From the NCBI RefSeq assembly GCF_036568125.1, contig NZ_DATCTF010000011.1, positions 1-64,000 on the forward strand: a stretch of 64,000 bases of DNA, in the 5' to 3' direction. Positions 45,971-56,167 of the stretch are shown here, piece after piece. The notes beneath the pieces are model-generated. The model was not told the origin of the DNA. It ran no database searches and saw only the letters and a list, made by a program, of their open reading frames with translations. The position numbers and the translations under genes are program-made. Within the stretch, counting starts at the first letter, position 1. Each line of letters begins with the position of its first letter. This DNA is from Magnetovibrio sp. (GTDB lineage: Bacteria > Pseudomonadota > Alphaproteobacteria > Rhodospirillales > Magnetovibrionaceae).

Positions 45971-48339
45971 CCTTTCACCAACGGTTTGCGCACCTGATCG
46001 ATGGGGAACGGCGTGACGTTGCCTCCGGCTAAGCGCACGAAATCCTCGAACGGGACCGGACGGCTGAACAAGTAGCCTTGTCCGATGTCGCTGCCCAGTC
46101 CATGCAAAAAGGTGCTTTGGCGCTCGTTTTCCACACCCTCGGCAATCACTTTCAGCCCTAGATTTTGCGCCATGTTGACGATCGCCTTGGCCATGGTTAC
46201 GGCGTCGGGATTGTCGGGAAGCCCCGTCACGAAGGACCGGTCGACCTTGAGCGCATCCAAGGGGAAGCGGGTCAGATAGCTGAGCGACGAATACCCTGTG
46301 CCGAAATCGTCGATACTCAGCGACACGCCCACCGCCTTCAATTCCTTGAGTACCCTCACGGTTTCTTCGGCGTTTTCGACCAACATGCTTTCGGTCAATT
46401 CCAGATCCAGGCAATGACTGGGCAAGGCCGTCAATTCCAAGACCTCCTGCACCCGCTCCGCCAAATTCCCCTGACGGAATTGGCGTACGGACAAGTTCAC
46501 TGCGACGCTGACGTCAGTGAGTCCCATGTCCGACCATTCCTTGGCTTGGCGGCAGGCGTTTTCCAAAATCCAATCGCCGATCGGCACGATCAGGCCGGTT
46601 TCTTCGCAAACAGGCACAAACTCGACCGGCGAGACCGGCCCCAGGTCGGGGTTCGACCACCGTGCCAACGCCTCCGCACCGACGATGCGTCCGGTGCTGA
46701 GATCGACTTTGGGCTGATAAGCGATGTGGAATTCATCGTTTTCTAAGGCATGACGCAAACCGTGTTCGACCGCCATACGGCGCAATGCATTGGCGCTGAG
46801 GGTCGACGAATAAAATTGAAAATTGTTGCGTCCCTGTTTTTTGGCATGGTGGGATGCTGTGTAAACGTTCTTCAACAGATCATCGACGCTGTCGCAACTG
46901 TCTGGATAAATGATCACGCCGATGGAACCGGAGCTATAGAGTTCCTTCCCGTCCACATGGAACGGCTGGCTCAAGGCCCGCAACATTCGGGTGGCGACCA
47001 CCTCGACCTCTTCTTCTTCGGTGACGTTTTCCAAGATGACGGTGAATTCATCGCCGGAAAGACGCGCCACCGTATCCTTGCCACGCACACACGATTCCAA
47101 GCGCTTACCAGCCAATTGCAACACCACGTCGCCGGCCGCATGGCCCATGGCGTCATTGATGTGTTTGAAGTTGTCCAGATCGATGAACAAAATCGCCGAT
47201 TTTGTCCCATCCGCATCGGCCTTGGCTGTGCTTTCCTTCAATCGTTCGCTGAACAAATAACGATTGGGCAAATGCGTCAACGGATCGCGGGTGGCCAAAA
47301 AGGTCAGGCGGTCCTCGGCCTTTTTTCGTTCCGTAATGTCACGCACCACGGCGATGTAATGCAGTCGGCCGCGCAGATTGAAATCGCTCAGGCTGACTTC
47401 CAGCGGAAACCCGGAGCCGTCCTTGCGCACGCCCGCAACTTCGCGGCCGCTCTCGGGCCGGGCCAGGTCGACTTCTAGATTTTTTAAGATCGTCGCGGAA
47501 TCCGACTGTCGCCGGCCACGCGTATCGGGGATGATTTCCGCAATGCTGACCCCGGCAAGGCCGCCGACAGGGAAAGCAAAGATTCGTTCCGCCGCCGGGT
47601 TCGCCGTTTCGATGATCCCCATCTCATTGATGGTGATCAGACCATCCACGGTGGTGTCCATGATGGTGCGCAGAAATTCCTCGCGCTCCGTCACTTCGCG
47701 TATACGGCGGTTCTTTTCCGTGACGTCCCGCGCCACGAGAATCACTTCCCGCACGTTCCCGTCGGATTCGTCATAGACCGAAGCGGCGATTTCGACATCG
47801 ACCTCACGCCCATCGTCGGCCATCAGTTTCATCGCCGTGCGGCGCGTTTCCTGCAGCAGGGGGGTGAAGTGATCGTCCAGAAGCGTTTCGAAATCGGGAT
47901 GGACGAAATCTTTCATGGAGTGCAACTGCGCCTGCTCTTGATCCACCGCCAGCAGCGCGCAACCCGCTGGATTAAGCAAATGTATCGCCCCGTCCACCGA
48001 GCAGATGGCGATCAAATCCGGCGCCAAATCGATCAGGCTGGCTTGGTGCTCGTCGCTGCGCGCCAAGGCTTCGTAGCGTCGGTCTTCCAAAAGCTCATTG
48101 AGCAGATCGAGAATGCTTTGTCCCGATTTGCGAATGTCTTCGGCGTATTCACGGTATTGGGGATGAGACATGGGCCCGAGCATCTCGGCGCTCATCATAT
48201 CAGCAAAGCCGATGATGTTGTTGAGCGGGGTGCGCATCTCGTGCGAAAGCGTGCGCAAAACACCGCGCCCTTCACGCATTTGCGGACTGTCTAGCGGACT
48301 CCCCGTCCGGTCCAAGCTGAGATCGTCGTTTTGCCCCAT
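45967..48339 (-). CDS. DHp-PAS-PAS-GGDEF-EAL cyclic-di-GMP signalling protein
   Basis: 790 residues, no membrane helix. Residues 24-90 form a histidine-kinase dimerisation domain with His33 in LSHEMRTPLN, but no ATPase domain follows. Two PAS domains (about 100-210 and 215-340), a GGDEF domain with SGDEF at 428-432 and an EAL domain with GAEALARW (554-561), DDFGTGYSSLSYL and KVDRSF follow. EAL motifs look intact for c-di-GMP hydrolysis. SGDEF at the cyclase site can be active or inactive. It meets the upstream-listed FliM-motif gene tail-to-tail. Confidence 0.92.
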   Translation of the reverse strand: MGQNDDLSLDRTGSPLDSPQMREGRGVLRTLSHEMRTPLNNIIGFADMMSAEMLGPMSHPQYREYAEDIRKSGQSILDLLNELLEDRRYEALARSDEHQASLIDLAPDLIAICSVDGAIHLLNPAGCALLAVDQEQAQLHSMKDFVHPDFETLLDDHFTPLLQETRRTAMKLMADDGREVDVEIAASVYDESDGNVREVILVARDVTEKNRRIREVTEREEFLRTIMDTTVDGLITINEMGIIETANPAAERIFAFPVGGLAGVSIAEIIPDTRGRRQSDSATILKNLEVDLARPESGREVAGVRKDGSGFPLEVSLSDFNLRGRLHYIAVVRDITERKKAEDRLTFLATRDPLTHLPNRYLFSERLKESTAKADADGTKSAILFIDLDNFKHINDAMGHAAGDVVLQLAGKRLESCVRGKDTVARLSGDEFTVILENVTEEEEVEVVATRMLRALSQPFHVDGKELYSSGSIGVIIYPDSCDSVDDLLKNVYTASHHAKKQGRNNFQFYSSTLSANALRRMAVEHGLRHALENDEFHIAYQPKVDLSTGRIVGAEALARWSNPDLGPVSPVEFVPVCEETGLIVPIGDWILENACRQAKEWSDMGLTDVSVAVNLSVRQFRQGNLAERVQEVLELTALPSHCLDLELTESMLVENAEETVRVLKELKAVGVSLSIDDFGTGYSSLSYLTRFPLDALKVDRSFVTGLPDNPDAVTMAKAIVNMAQNLGLKVIAEGVENERQSTFLHGLGSDIGQGYLFSRPVPFEDFVRLAGGNVTPFPIDQVRKPLVKG

Positions 48340-48701
48340 GGTCCTGCCAAGTATCCTGCTTCATCTACGTCGGCGTCATACCGTCGGCGTCTTCCTCAAT
48401 GGGCGCGGGCTAATTGGGCGTAACCTCACCCGTCACAGCCACACAACGATGCATCCAAGCGATTGCCCACCACGCACAAAACCATGTTAGTGGTGGGGTG
48501 ACCTTTATTCTACATGTAAACAACCGGAAAATGAAAATCATAATCCAATCCGACTACAAACCATCAGCAAAACACCCTTATTGGTTGTTTTTCCGCAAAG
48601 CAAAGGCTTATTACCGAGACTGTAAATGGACATGGGGGGTGCTGCCTTCGCCCTCAAGGGAAAACACTCAATACACCTGCAATCATTAGATGTGATCAGA
48701 C
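48340..48701. other. Intergenic region between the GGDEF/EAL gene and cysS
   Basis: 362 bases with no supported gene. It contains a short direct repeat of GTCGGCGTC near 48370 and a mildly AT-rich right half. I see no terminator, RNA gene or operator that I can support. Confidence 0.4.
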
Positions 48702-50087
48702 TTATTGCCGCCGCCACGTGGTGCCGTTGGCGCCATCTTCGAGAATGATGCCTTGGGCCATCAACTCGTCGCGGATGCGATCGGACGTAGCGAAGTCCTT
48801 GTCGACGCGGGCTTGTTTGCGCTGGGCGATCAAGACATCGATATCCGCGTCGGAAAGACCGTCTGTTGTGTCGCTGGCGCCGCGCAGCCACACCTCGGGG
48901 TTTTGTCCCAGCAGGCCGAGCAGGTCTCCCGCCAATAACAGCTCACCTTTCAGGCGCGCTTTTTCATCCTTGTCCGTCGCCGCATTGAGTTTGCTTTTGA
49001 TTTCGAACAAATGAGCAATGGCCTTAGGCGTGTTGATGTCGTCGCATAGCGCCGCCATCACGTTCGCCGGCACCTGATCGGGCACATCGGCTTTCACGTC
49101 GGCATTGCGCAGAGCCAGATAAAACTCGTCGAGCTCCTTTTTCGCTTCGCGAATGCCTTCTTTGCGAAAGTCCAAAGGTTGCCGGTAGTGGGTTTTCAGC
49201 AGCGTCAGGCGAATCGCTTCGCCAGGGAATTCGTCGAGCAGATCGTGCACGGTGTAGAAGTTGCCCAACGACTTGGACATCTTTTCACCTTCCGACATCA
49301 GATAGCCATTGTGCAGCCAATAATTGACGAATTTCGAACCGCCATGGGCGCAGGTCGACTGGGCGATTTCGTTTTCGTGATGGGGGAAAATCAAATCCTG
49401 GCCGCCCCCGTGAATGTCGAAAGTCGGGCCGAGGTGCTTTTCGCTCATCGCCGAGCATTCGATATGCCAGCCCGGGCGGCCGCGGCCCCACGGGCTGTCC
49501 CAACCGGGCTGGTCGTCGGCAGACGGTTTCCACAACACGAAATCGGCGGGATCTTTTTTATACGGCGCGACCTCGACCCGCGCCCCGGCCACCATTTCGT
49601 CGCGGTTGCGGCCCGACAGGTGGCCGTATTCGCGATAGCTGGGCACATCGAACAACACATGGCCGTCGGCGGCATAGGCATGCCCTGCCGCGATCAGCTT
49701 GCCGATCATGGTGATCATGTTGGCGATATGCTCGGTGGCGCGCGGCATCACATCGGGATGCATCGCGCCCAGAGCGCCCATATCATCGAGATAGGCTTGT
49801 TCGGTGCGCTTGGTGATATCGGAAATGCTTTCGCCGCTTTCCTTGGCACGGTTGATGATCTTGTCGTCAACGTCGGTGATGTTGCGGGCATAGATCACGT
49901 GCTCTTCGCCATAGACGTCGCGCAGCAAACGATACAACACGTCGAACACCACCACCGGGCGTGCGTTACCGATATGGGCATAGTCGTAAACGGTCGGGCC
50001 GCACACATACATGCGCACGCGTTTTTGATCGATGGGGACGAATTCATCCTTGGCGCGTTTGAGCGTATTGAACAGCTGAATGGTCAC
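48702..50087 (-). CDS. cysS: Cysteinyl-tRNA synthetase
   Basis: 461 residues. Class I signature HIGN in VYDYAHIGNARP, KMSKS in GEKMSKSLGNF, and zinc ligands at CGPT, ECSAM and the HHENE region. It charges tRNA-Cys. It is the last of three genes on this strand (nadE, gltX, cysS), each separated by fewer than 15 bases. Confidence 0.97.
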   Translation of the reverse strand: MTIQLFNTLKRAKDEFVPIDQKRVRMYVCGPTVYDYAHIGNARPVVVFDVLYRLLRDVYGEEHVIYARNITDVDDKIINRAKESGESISDITKRTEQAYLDDMGALGAMHPDVMPRATEHIANMITMIGKLIAAGHAYAADGHVLFDVPSYREYGHLSGRNRDEMVAGARVEVAPYKKDPADFVLWKPSADDQPGWDSPWGRGRPGWHIECSAMSEKHLGPTFDIHGGGQDLIFPHHENEIAQSTCAHGGSKFVNYWLHNGYLMSEGEKMSKSLGNFYTVHDLLDEFPGEAIRLTLLKTHYRQPLDFRKEGIREAKKELDEFYLALRNADVKADVPDQVPANVMAALCDDINTPKAIAHLFEIKSKLNAATDKDEKARLKGELLLAGDLLGLLGQNPEVWLRGASDTTDGLSDADIDVLIAQRKQARVDKDFATSDRIRDELMAQGIILEDGANGTTWRRQ

Positions 50088-50100
50088 GACGTTGCCCTCT

Positions 50101-51420
50101 TTACCCTCGTTTGCCCTGCAGACGGTTCGCCGCGCGCATTCGACCGATCAGCGGCAAAAACGCTTTTAGCTCCGGCCCGTGCTCAAGCCCCGTCAGCGCC
50201 TTGCGCAACGGCATGAACAGATCCTTGCCCTTGCGCCCGGTCGCGTCTTTGACAGCCTTGGTCCACGCGCCCCAGGTTTCCTCATTCCAATCGCCATCCG
50301 GCAGCAAGCCGGCCGCAGCAGCAAGAAAATCGACGTCGCCCGCGTCGATCACCGGGTCGATGTCTGCGTCTGCGATGTTCATCCAAGTCCGCACGTCGGT
50401 GATCCGTTCCAGGTTGACGCGCACGACATTCCACAGTTCTTCCGTCGCGCCATCGGGCAAGCGCGCGGCGACGTCGGCGTAATCCGTGGCGTGCAAAACC
50501 TGGGCGTTGAGCCGCGCCAATTGCGCCGGATCGAATTTCGGCGTGGCGCGCGAAAAATGAGAGAAGTCGAACGCTTCGACCAGCGCGCTCAAATCCTTTT
50601 CCGCTTTGATGTCGTCGGAGGTGCCCAAATGCGCGAGATAACTGGCCAATGCCAACGGCTCGACCCCGTCCGTGCGCAGATCGCGCAGCGCAAGCGAACC
50701 TAAGCGCTTGGACAATCCGCCGCCTTCAATGTCGGTCATCAACGGCAAATGCGCGAATGTCGGAACCGCCGCTTCCATGGCCTCGAACATCTGCACCTGC
50801 AGCGCGGTGTTGGCGACATGGTCTTCACCGCGAATGACGTGGGTGACCCCCAGGTCGCGATCGTCCACGGCGCTCGGCAACATGTACAGCCATGATCCGT
50901 CGTGGCGGCGCACCACCGGGTCGGACAGCTTTTCGGCATCGAAATGGACCGGGCCGCGGACCAGATCCTCAAATTCGATGGCGCCCGGCGTCAGTTTGAA
51001 ACGCCAGTGGGCTTCGCGGCCCTCATCGATAAAGCTTTGCAGTTTTTCGGCGCTGGGCGGGGTGTAGATCGGTGGCAACCCGCGGCTGCGCAGCCGTTTG
51101 CGCATATAATCCAATTCTTCCGGCGTCTCGTAGCACGGATAGACCCGGCCTGCGGCCTGCAACTGCTCGAACGCACGATCATACGCCGCAAGACGTTCCG
51201 ATTGCTTTTCCTCGACATCCCAGTCCATGCCCAACCAGCGCATGTCTTCGCGAATGCCCTCGGCGTATTCTTCGCGCGAGCGTTCCTTGTCGGTATCGTC
51301 GAGGCGCAAAATAAACCGCCCGCCCATGTGCTTGGCGGCAAGCCAGTTGATCAGCGCCAAGCGCGCATTGCCGACGTGAAGGTAGCCCGTGGGGCTGGGT
51401 GCGAAGCGAAATGAGGTCAT
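50101..51420 (-). CDS. gltX: Glutamyl-tRNA synthetase (short GltX form)
   Basis: 439 residues. FAPSPTGYLHVGNAR carries the HIGH-equivalent, GGLSKRLGS the KMSKS-equivalent. There is no zinc-binding Cys set, as in short GluRS forms. Alphaproteobacteria often carry two GltX proteins, one charging tRNA-Gln for the amidotransferase route; this could be either. 13 bases from cysS, 3 from nadE. Confidence 0.95.
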   Translation of the reverse strand: MTSFRFAPSPTGYLHVGNARLALINWLAAKHMGGRFILRLDDTDKERSREEYAEGIREDMRWLGMDWDVEEKQSERLAAYDRAFEQLQAAGRVYPCYETPEELDYMRKRLRSRGLPPIYTPPSAEKLQSFIDEGREAHWRFKLTPGAIEFEDLVRGPVHFDAEKLSDPVVRRHDGSWLYMLPSAVDDRDLGVTHVIRGEDHVANTALQVQMFEAMEAAVPTFAHLPLMTDIEGGGLSKRLGSLALRDLRTDGVEPLALASYLAHLGTSDDIKAEKDLSALVEAFDFSHFSRATPKFDPAQLARLNAQVLHATDYADVAARLPDGATEELWNVVRVNLERITDVRTWMNIADADIDPVIDAGDVDFLAAAAGLLPDGDWNEETWGAWTKAVKDATGRKGKDLFMPLRKALTGLEHGPELKAFLPLIGRMRAANRLQGKRG

Positions 51421-51423
51421 TTT

Positions 51424-53079
51424 TTAAGCCGTAAAACCATTGGTGAGCGGGTAGCGCCGATCGCGACCGAACGCGCGCGACGTGATCTTAACGCCGGGCG
51501 GCGCTTGGCGACGTTTGTACTCCGCCCGGTCCAGCATACGCCAGACCCTTTGCACCGTTTCCAGGTCATAGCCGCGCGCCGCAATGTCGGCAACCGGCAT
51601 TTCCTTTTCGATCAAGCAATAGAGCATGTCGTCGAGATCTGCATATGGCGGCAGCGTGTCCTGATCGGTCTGATCGGGTTTCAACTCGGCGCTGGGGGCC
51701 TTGGTGATGATCCGTTCGGGCACCACCGTCCCTTGCGGACCCAGCAACCCGCCGGTGTAGTGGGCATTGCGCCACGCGCACAATTGATAAACCCGGGTCT
51801 TGTAGACGTCCTTGAGCACGTTGTAGCCGCCGCACATGTCGCCATAAAGCGTCGCGTACCCCACCGACATTTCCGATTTGTTGCCGGTTGAAACCACCAT
51901 GTAGCCGAACTTGTTGGACATCGCCATCAAGATCAGCCCGCGCGAACGGGCCTGAATGTTTTCTTCGGTGGTGTCGGCCGCGTGCTGAACGAACTGTTCG
52001 CGCAGCAAACCGTCGAACGCGTCCATGGCCGGTTGAATGGGAATGGTGTCCAACTTCACGCCCAGCAGTTGGGCTGCCTCTGCGGCGTCTTCCAGACTTT
52101 CCTTAGAAGTATAGGGCGACGGCATCATCACGCAGTGAACTCGATCCGGTCCCAGCGCATCAACCGCCACGGCGGCGGTGATGGCACTGTCGACGCCGCC
52201 CGACAAACCGATCATCACGCCGGGAAAGTAGTTCTTATTGACGTAATCCTTAAGCCCCAACACCAATGCTTTGTAGATGGCTTCGTTGTCGTCGAGGATA
52301 TCGACCATCATCCCAGGCTGGGGCGCCAGGGTATCGTTGTCCCAACCGAACGACACCGGCTCGATCCGGCTTTCAAACACCGGCAATTGGACTTTGATTT
52401 CGCCGCTTTCGTTCATCACGAACGATCCGCCGTCGAACACCAATTCGTCCTGACCGCCGACTTGGTTGACATAGACCACCGGCAAGCCGGTTTCACGCGC
52501 GCGTTCGCGGGCCAAATCGATGCGGATGTGCGATTTCCCCAACTCGAAGGGTGAACCGTTCAGCACCAACAGAGCTTCAGCACCGTCCTTCATCAAGGTT
52601 TGCGCGACGTCCGGCACCCACATGTCTTCGCACGTCATCACGCCCAGTTTGATGCCGCGAAAGGTCACCGCACCCGGCTGATCGCCGGGGGTGAACAGGC
52701 GTTTTTCGTCAAAAACACCGTAATTGGGTAGCGCGCATTTGGGCACCACCGCCTTGATCTTTCCGCCGTCGAGCAGCAAGGCCGCATTGTACAAATGCGC
52801 ATCGTCGATCCACGGCGCGCTGATCAAAAGCCCCGGCCCGCCATCGAGGGTCAACTGCGCCAAATCCAAAACCGCATCTTTCACCGCAGTCTGAAAGCTC
52901 TTTTTCAGCACCAAATCTTCGGGCGGATAGCCCGATACCACCAATTCGCCGGTCATCACCAGATCGCAGCCCAGTTCTTGCGCTTTCGCACGGGCATCAC
53001 GTATCAGCTCGACATTGGCGGCAATGTCGCCCACGGTGGGATTGATCTGGGCAATGGCGATGGTTGGCTGGTCTGTCAT
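51424..53079 (-). CDS. nadE: Glutamine-dependent NAD+ synthetase
   Basis: 551 residues. The N-terminal nitrilase-like glutaminase has a Glu in MTGELVVSGYP, a Lys in VPKCALPNYG and the Cys in MTCEDMWVP; the C-terminal synthetase carries GLSGGVDSAITAAVA. It amidates deamido-NAD using glutamine ammonia. First gene of the nadE-gltX-cysS group. Confidence 0.96.
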   Translation of the reverse strand: MTDQPTIAIAQINPTVGDIAANVELIRDARAKAQELGCDLVMTGELVVSGYPPEDLVLKKSFQTAVKDAVLDLAQLTLDGGPGLLISAPWIDDAHLYNAALLLDGGKIKAVVPKCALPNYGVFDEKRLFTPGDQPGAVTFRGIKLGVMTCEDMWVPDVAQTLMKDGAEALLVLNGSPFELGKSHIRIDLARERARETGLPVVYVNQVGGQDELVFDGGSFVMNESGEIKVQLPVFESRIEPVSFGWDNDTLAPQPGMMVDILDDNEAIYKALVLGLKDYVNKNYFPGVMIGLSGGVDSAITAAVAVDALGPDRVHCVMMPSPYTSKESLEDAAEAAQLLGVKLDTIPIQPAMDAFDGLLREQFVQHAADTTEENIQARSRGLILMAMSNKFGYMVVSTGNKSEMSVGYATLYGDMCGGYNVLKDVYKTRVYQLCAWRNAHYTGGLLGPQGTVVPERIITKAPSAELKPDQTDQDTLPPYADLDDMLYCLIEKEMPVADIAARGYDLETVQRVWRMLDRAEYKRRQAPPGVKITSRAFGRDRRYPLTNGFTA

Positions 53080-53338
53080 GGGGGCTTTTTAGGGTCCTGT
53101 TTGGCTGATGTAGGCCGTTGATTGCGGGCAAGGCGGGAGGGTAGGCTCCGCCCCCAACCCTGTCAACGCGGCAACATGTCTGTCTTAACAGAGAATTTCA
53201 AGGCTTCACACCGCGCAATAGTCGTATCCACAATTGTTCATACCAATTAAGATTGGAATTTAGGGTTTAGAATCGGTATTTTTGGGGGCATTCTCCAACT
53301 TTGATCGCAGAAGTGACCAAGAAGGGACGACACACGGA

Positions 53339-54139
53339 ATGACACCCATGCCACCCGAAGAACTCGGCCAAAAGCTTCGCAGAGACCGCTCGCGTGCGCT
53401 GGCTCAGGCTGTGGTGACGGCGTTTACCGAACGGCTCAAGGAAGAGGCCGCGAAACAAGGCGGTTTCCTGTCGCAGCGCCACATCGATGAGCTGAACGTT
53501 GAGTTCCAAACCAAATCCGAGCAACTGACCGCCGTGTTCGAGCAAGCGCTGCTCGACGCCACGCGCGAACAGGAAGAATTGAAGTGGCACGCCATCAAGC
53601 GACCGGCCTTCGACCGTCTGATGGTCAAGCGGTTCGAACATTTGCTGTTGCACCGCGGCGCGAACGGCATTGTCCACGGAACCATATCCCGGCGCATGCT
53701 GCCGGGCTTTTTTCTCGCCCTACATATGATGATGGGCCCGCAGGAACGCGAACGCTATCACTGGCGCTGCGACGCGGCGGTCGAGCGCATCATGAAAGGC
53801 CGCGTTCCGGTCGATTGGAACCTGATCGACAAAGATGAGGCTGTGCACGACATCGTGCTTGACGCCCAATATTCGATCGCCATGCATTTCGAAGACATCG
53901 CCCGGCGGACCGATTGGTTCATCAACATCACCAATTCCCACTTGGCGCCGCCCGCCCACAAAGACGCCGGCGACGCCAATTGGGAGCTCACGCCGCCCGC
54001 TTTGCAGGGGTTGCTGCAAAGCTTACTGGCCGATCTTGGCGAAGCCGTCAGCGATGACGCGGCTTGGCACCGCCTCGCCCAGCGTCATCCGGATGCGGAC
54101 CGCAACAAGCTCGCCCTGATTCTCGATCACTTGCGCTAA
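53339..54139 (+). CDS. Hypothetical cytosolic protein
   Basis: 266 residues from ATG 53339; an earlier in-frame start lacks a ribosome site. No signal or membrane segment. A helical, charged N-terminus (coiled-coil prone, 10-80) is followed by a compact region with HHRG-like sites (MVKRFEHLLLHRGANG, MLPGFFLALHMMMGPQERERYHWRC) and a helical C-terminus. I do not recognise it. Monocistronic, with a hairpin shared with the convergent DAHP synthase. Confidence 0.65.
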   Translation: MTPMPPEELGQKLRRDRSRALAQAVVTAFTERLKEEAAKQGGFLSQRHIDELNVEFQTKSEQLTAVFEQALLDATREQEELKWHAIKRPAFDRLMVKRFEHLLLHRGANGIVHGTISRRMLPGFFLALHMMMGPQERERYHWRCDAAVERIMKGRVPVDWNLIDKDEAVHDIVLDAQYSIAMHFEDIARRTDWFINITNSHLAPPAHKDAGDANWELTPPALQGLLQSLLADLGEAVSDDAAWHRLAQRHPDADRNKLALILDHLR

Positions 54140-54150
54140 GCCACCAACAA

Positions 54151-54179
54151 AAAACGCGCCCCGTACATGGGCGCGTTTT
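54151..54179. terminator. Bidirectional hairpin terminator
   Basis: AAAACGCGCCC pairs with GGGCGCGTTTT around a 7-base loop; an A-run precedes it (T-run on the minus strand). It lies between the unknown gene and the convergent DAHP synthase and can serve both. Confidence 0.8.
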
Positions 54180-54214
54180 GATGTTTGACGGTCACGACGC
54201 CGAAGTCGGAGACT

Positions 54215-55579
54215 TCAGCCCTGATCGGCCTGGCGCTCCGTTTTCAACTGTTCGGCCAACAAGAACGCCAGTTCCAAAGCCTGGGTGGCGTTCAAGCGCG
54301 GATCGCAGTGCGTGTGGTAGCGTTCCGACAGGTCGGATTCACCGATTTCCTGACCGCCGCCAACGCATTCCGTCACGTCTTGTCCGGTCATTTCGAAATG
54401 CACGCCGCCAGCGTGGCTGCCTTCGGCTTTGTGAACCTCGAAAAAGGCGCGTACTTCCTGCAAAATCGCATCAACATGGCGGGTTTTGTAGCCGACCGAG
54501 CTTTTCACCGTATTGGCGTGCATCGGATCGCACGACCACACCACGTGACGACCTTCGCGTTTGACGGCGCGGATCAAGCCCGGCAGAACGGTGCCGATGT
54601 GGTCCGATCCCATGCGCGTGATCAAGGTCAAGCGACCCGGTTCGTTTTTCGGATTCAAGGCGTCGATCAAGCGAATCAACTCATCCGGCTCGATGGTCGG
54701 GCCGACCTTGCAGCCGACCGGGTTGTGAATGCCCTTGAGGAACTCGACATGCGCGCCGTCCAATTGACGGGTGCGCTCGCCGATCCACAGCATGTGCGCC
54801 GAGGTATCGTACCAGTCGCCCGACAGGGAATCGACGCGCGTCATGGCTTGTTCGTAGTTCAGCAGCAACGCTTCGTGCGAAGTGAAGAACGACGTTTCGC
54901 GGATTTGCTTGGTGGTTTCCGCCGTCATCCCGCATGCCGCCATGAATTCCAGCGCTTCTTGAATGCGCACCGACATGTCGCGATAGCGCTCACCCAACGG
55001 GCTGTTTTCAACGAAGCTCAAGTTCCAGCGTTGCACCTTGTGCAAATCGGCAAAGCCGCCCGAGGCGAACGCGCGCAGCAAATTCAGCGTCGCCGCCGAC
55101 TGGTTGAACGCTTGAACCAAGCGTTCGGGATCGGGGATTCGCGCTTCCGACGTGAAGTCCATACCGTTGACCATGTCGCCACGGTACGCCGGCAATTCGA
55201 CGCCGCCGATGGTTTCGGTGTCGGCCGAACGCGGCTTGGCGAACTGACCGGCCATGCGGCCGACCTTGACTACGGGACAAGCCGCGCCGAAGGTGAGCAC
55301 GATCGCCATCTGCAACAGAACGCGGAAGGTATCACGAATGTTGTCGGGGTGAAATTCGGCGAAGCTTTCCGCGCAGTCGCCGCCTTGCAGCAAAAAGGCC
55401 TTGCCGGCGGAGACGTCCGCCAGCTTGGCTTTCAAACTGCGTGCTTCGCCTGCAAACACCAGCGGCGGGAAGTTGCGAATGCGCTCTTCGACCTTTGCCA
55501 AAGCCTCCTGATCGGGGTAATTCGGCATTTGGATGGCTTTTTTGCTTCTCCAGCTCGCGGGCGTCCATTGTTCGGACAT
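54215..55579 (-). CDS. 3-deoxy-7-phosphoheptulonate synthase, class II
   Basis: 454 residues, the plant-type class II family. Motifs include [47 protein letters not shown] and, near the end, [13 protein letters not shown]-like [14 protein letters not shown] and the [15 protein letters not shown] block. It condenses phosphoenolpyruvate and erythrose 4-phosphate to open the shikimate pathway. No ligand-binding regulatory domain is fused. Confidence 0.95.
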   Translation of the reverse strand: MSEQWTPASWRSKKAIQMPNYPDQEALAKVEERIRNFPPLVFAGEARSLKAKLADVSAGKAFLLQGGDCAESFAEFHPDNIRDTFRVLLQMAIVLTFGAACPVVKVGRMAGQFAKPRSADTETIGGVELPAYRGDMVNGMDFTSEARIPDPERLVQAFNQSAATLNLLRAFASGGFADLHKVQRWNLSFVENSPLGERYRDMSVRIQEALEFMAACGMTAETTKQIRETSFFTSHEALLLNYEQAMTRVDSLSGDWYDTSAHMLWIGERTRQLDGAHVEFLKGIHNPVGCKVGPTIEPDELIRLIDALNPKNEPGRLTLITRMGSDHIGTVLPGLIRAVKREGRHVVWSCDPMHANTVKSSVGYKTRHVDAILQEVRAFFEVHKAEGSHAGGVHFEMTGQDVTECVGGGQEIGESDLSERYHTHCDPRLNATQALELAFLLAEQLKTERQADQG

Positions 55580-55773
55580 GGGCGATGATCCTCTTTATCG
55601 TTCAGCCTACTACTCGTGCCTTGTTTAAACCGGGGAGGTCCTAAGGCTTGAACGCAGGGTGATACGCTGAATCGCGCTCATTTTCCAGGGCAAACGTACA
55701 AAAAACGAATTTTTGCGCCAAACGAGCGGCCCATAGTGTCCGTGTCGGCAAGAGGTCCCGTACAGGTCGCCTG

Positions 55774-56151
55774 TCAGCTCTTTTGCTTGGTGAATTTCAA
55801 GACAATGCTGGCTTCCGCCGTCGTCGAGGCGATGCCGATCGTGCCCTCGGCCGAAATCCCGAGATTGAATTCAAGCTCGCTGAGCTCCAATTTGCCGAAA
55901 GAGCCCGAGGTCATGTCCTTAGCCAATTTCGCCACCCGTTCGCGGGTTTCCTGCCAGCTTGCTAAGACATCATCGAATTTCGCTTTCGACGACTTTGATC
56001 CGCTGGAAAAACCAAAGGCATGCAAATTCGCACCCTGCGCGCCGGGTATGGTCGCAACCTCCGCCTGGGTCTCCATACCGGGCAGGTGCATATCCCTGGA
56101 TATAATCGTGATCAATTGGTCTTCGACCTTACCCGCCTTTTTCTTAGCCAT
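55774..56151 (-). CDS. Trypco1 (CU044_2847-type) domain protein beside a trypsin-like protease
   Basis: 125 residues from ATG 56151, with GAAGGA 10 bases upstream; a longer reading overlaps the protease gene. The C-terminal half (about 65-125) has the pattern of the trypsin-co-occurring domain 1: a helix ASWQETRERVAKLAKDM, then LSELEFNLGISAEGTIGI and ASTTAEASIVLKF. The N-terminus is basic. This domain is known to be encoded beside trypsin-like proteases and in NTPase-linked conflict systems. It lies 16 bases after the protease gene stop, in the same unit. Role inferred as partner, target or adaptor; unknown biochemically here. Confidence 0.7.
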   Translation of the reverse strand: MAKKKAGKVEDQLITIISRDMHLPGMETQAEVATIPGAQGANLHAFGFSSGSKSSKAKFDDVLASWQETRERVAKLAKDMTSGSFGKLELSELEFNLGISAEGTIGIASTTAEASIVLKFTKQKS

Positions 56152-56167
56152 GATATCCATTCCTTCG

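Noticed and set aside
45977-48339. SGDEF as proof that the cyclase domain is dead
   Set aside because: SGDEF variants include active enzymes, so activity cannot be judged from this alone.
48414-48689. A 91-codon plus-strand open frame between the GGDEF/EAL gene and cysS
   Set aside because: No ribosome site, no recognisable pattern and unlike coding composition.
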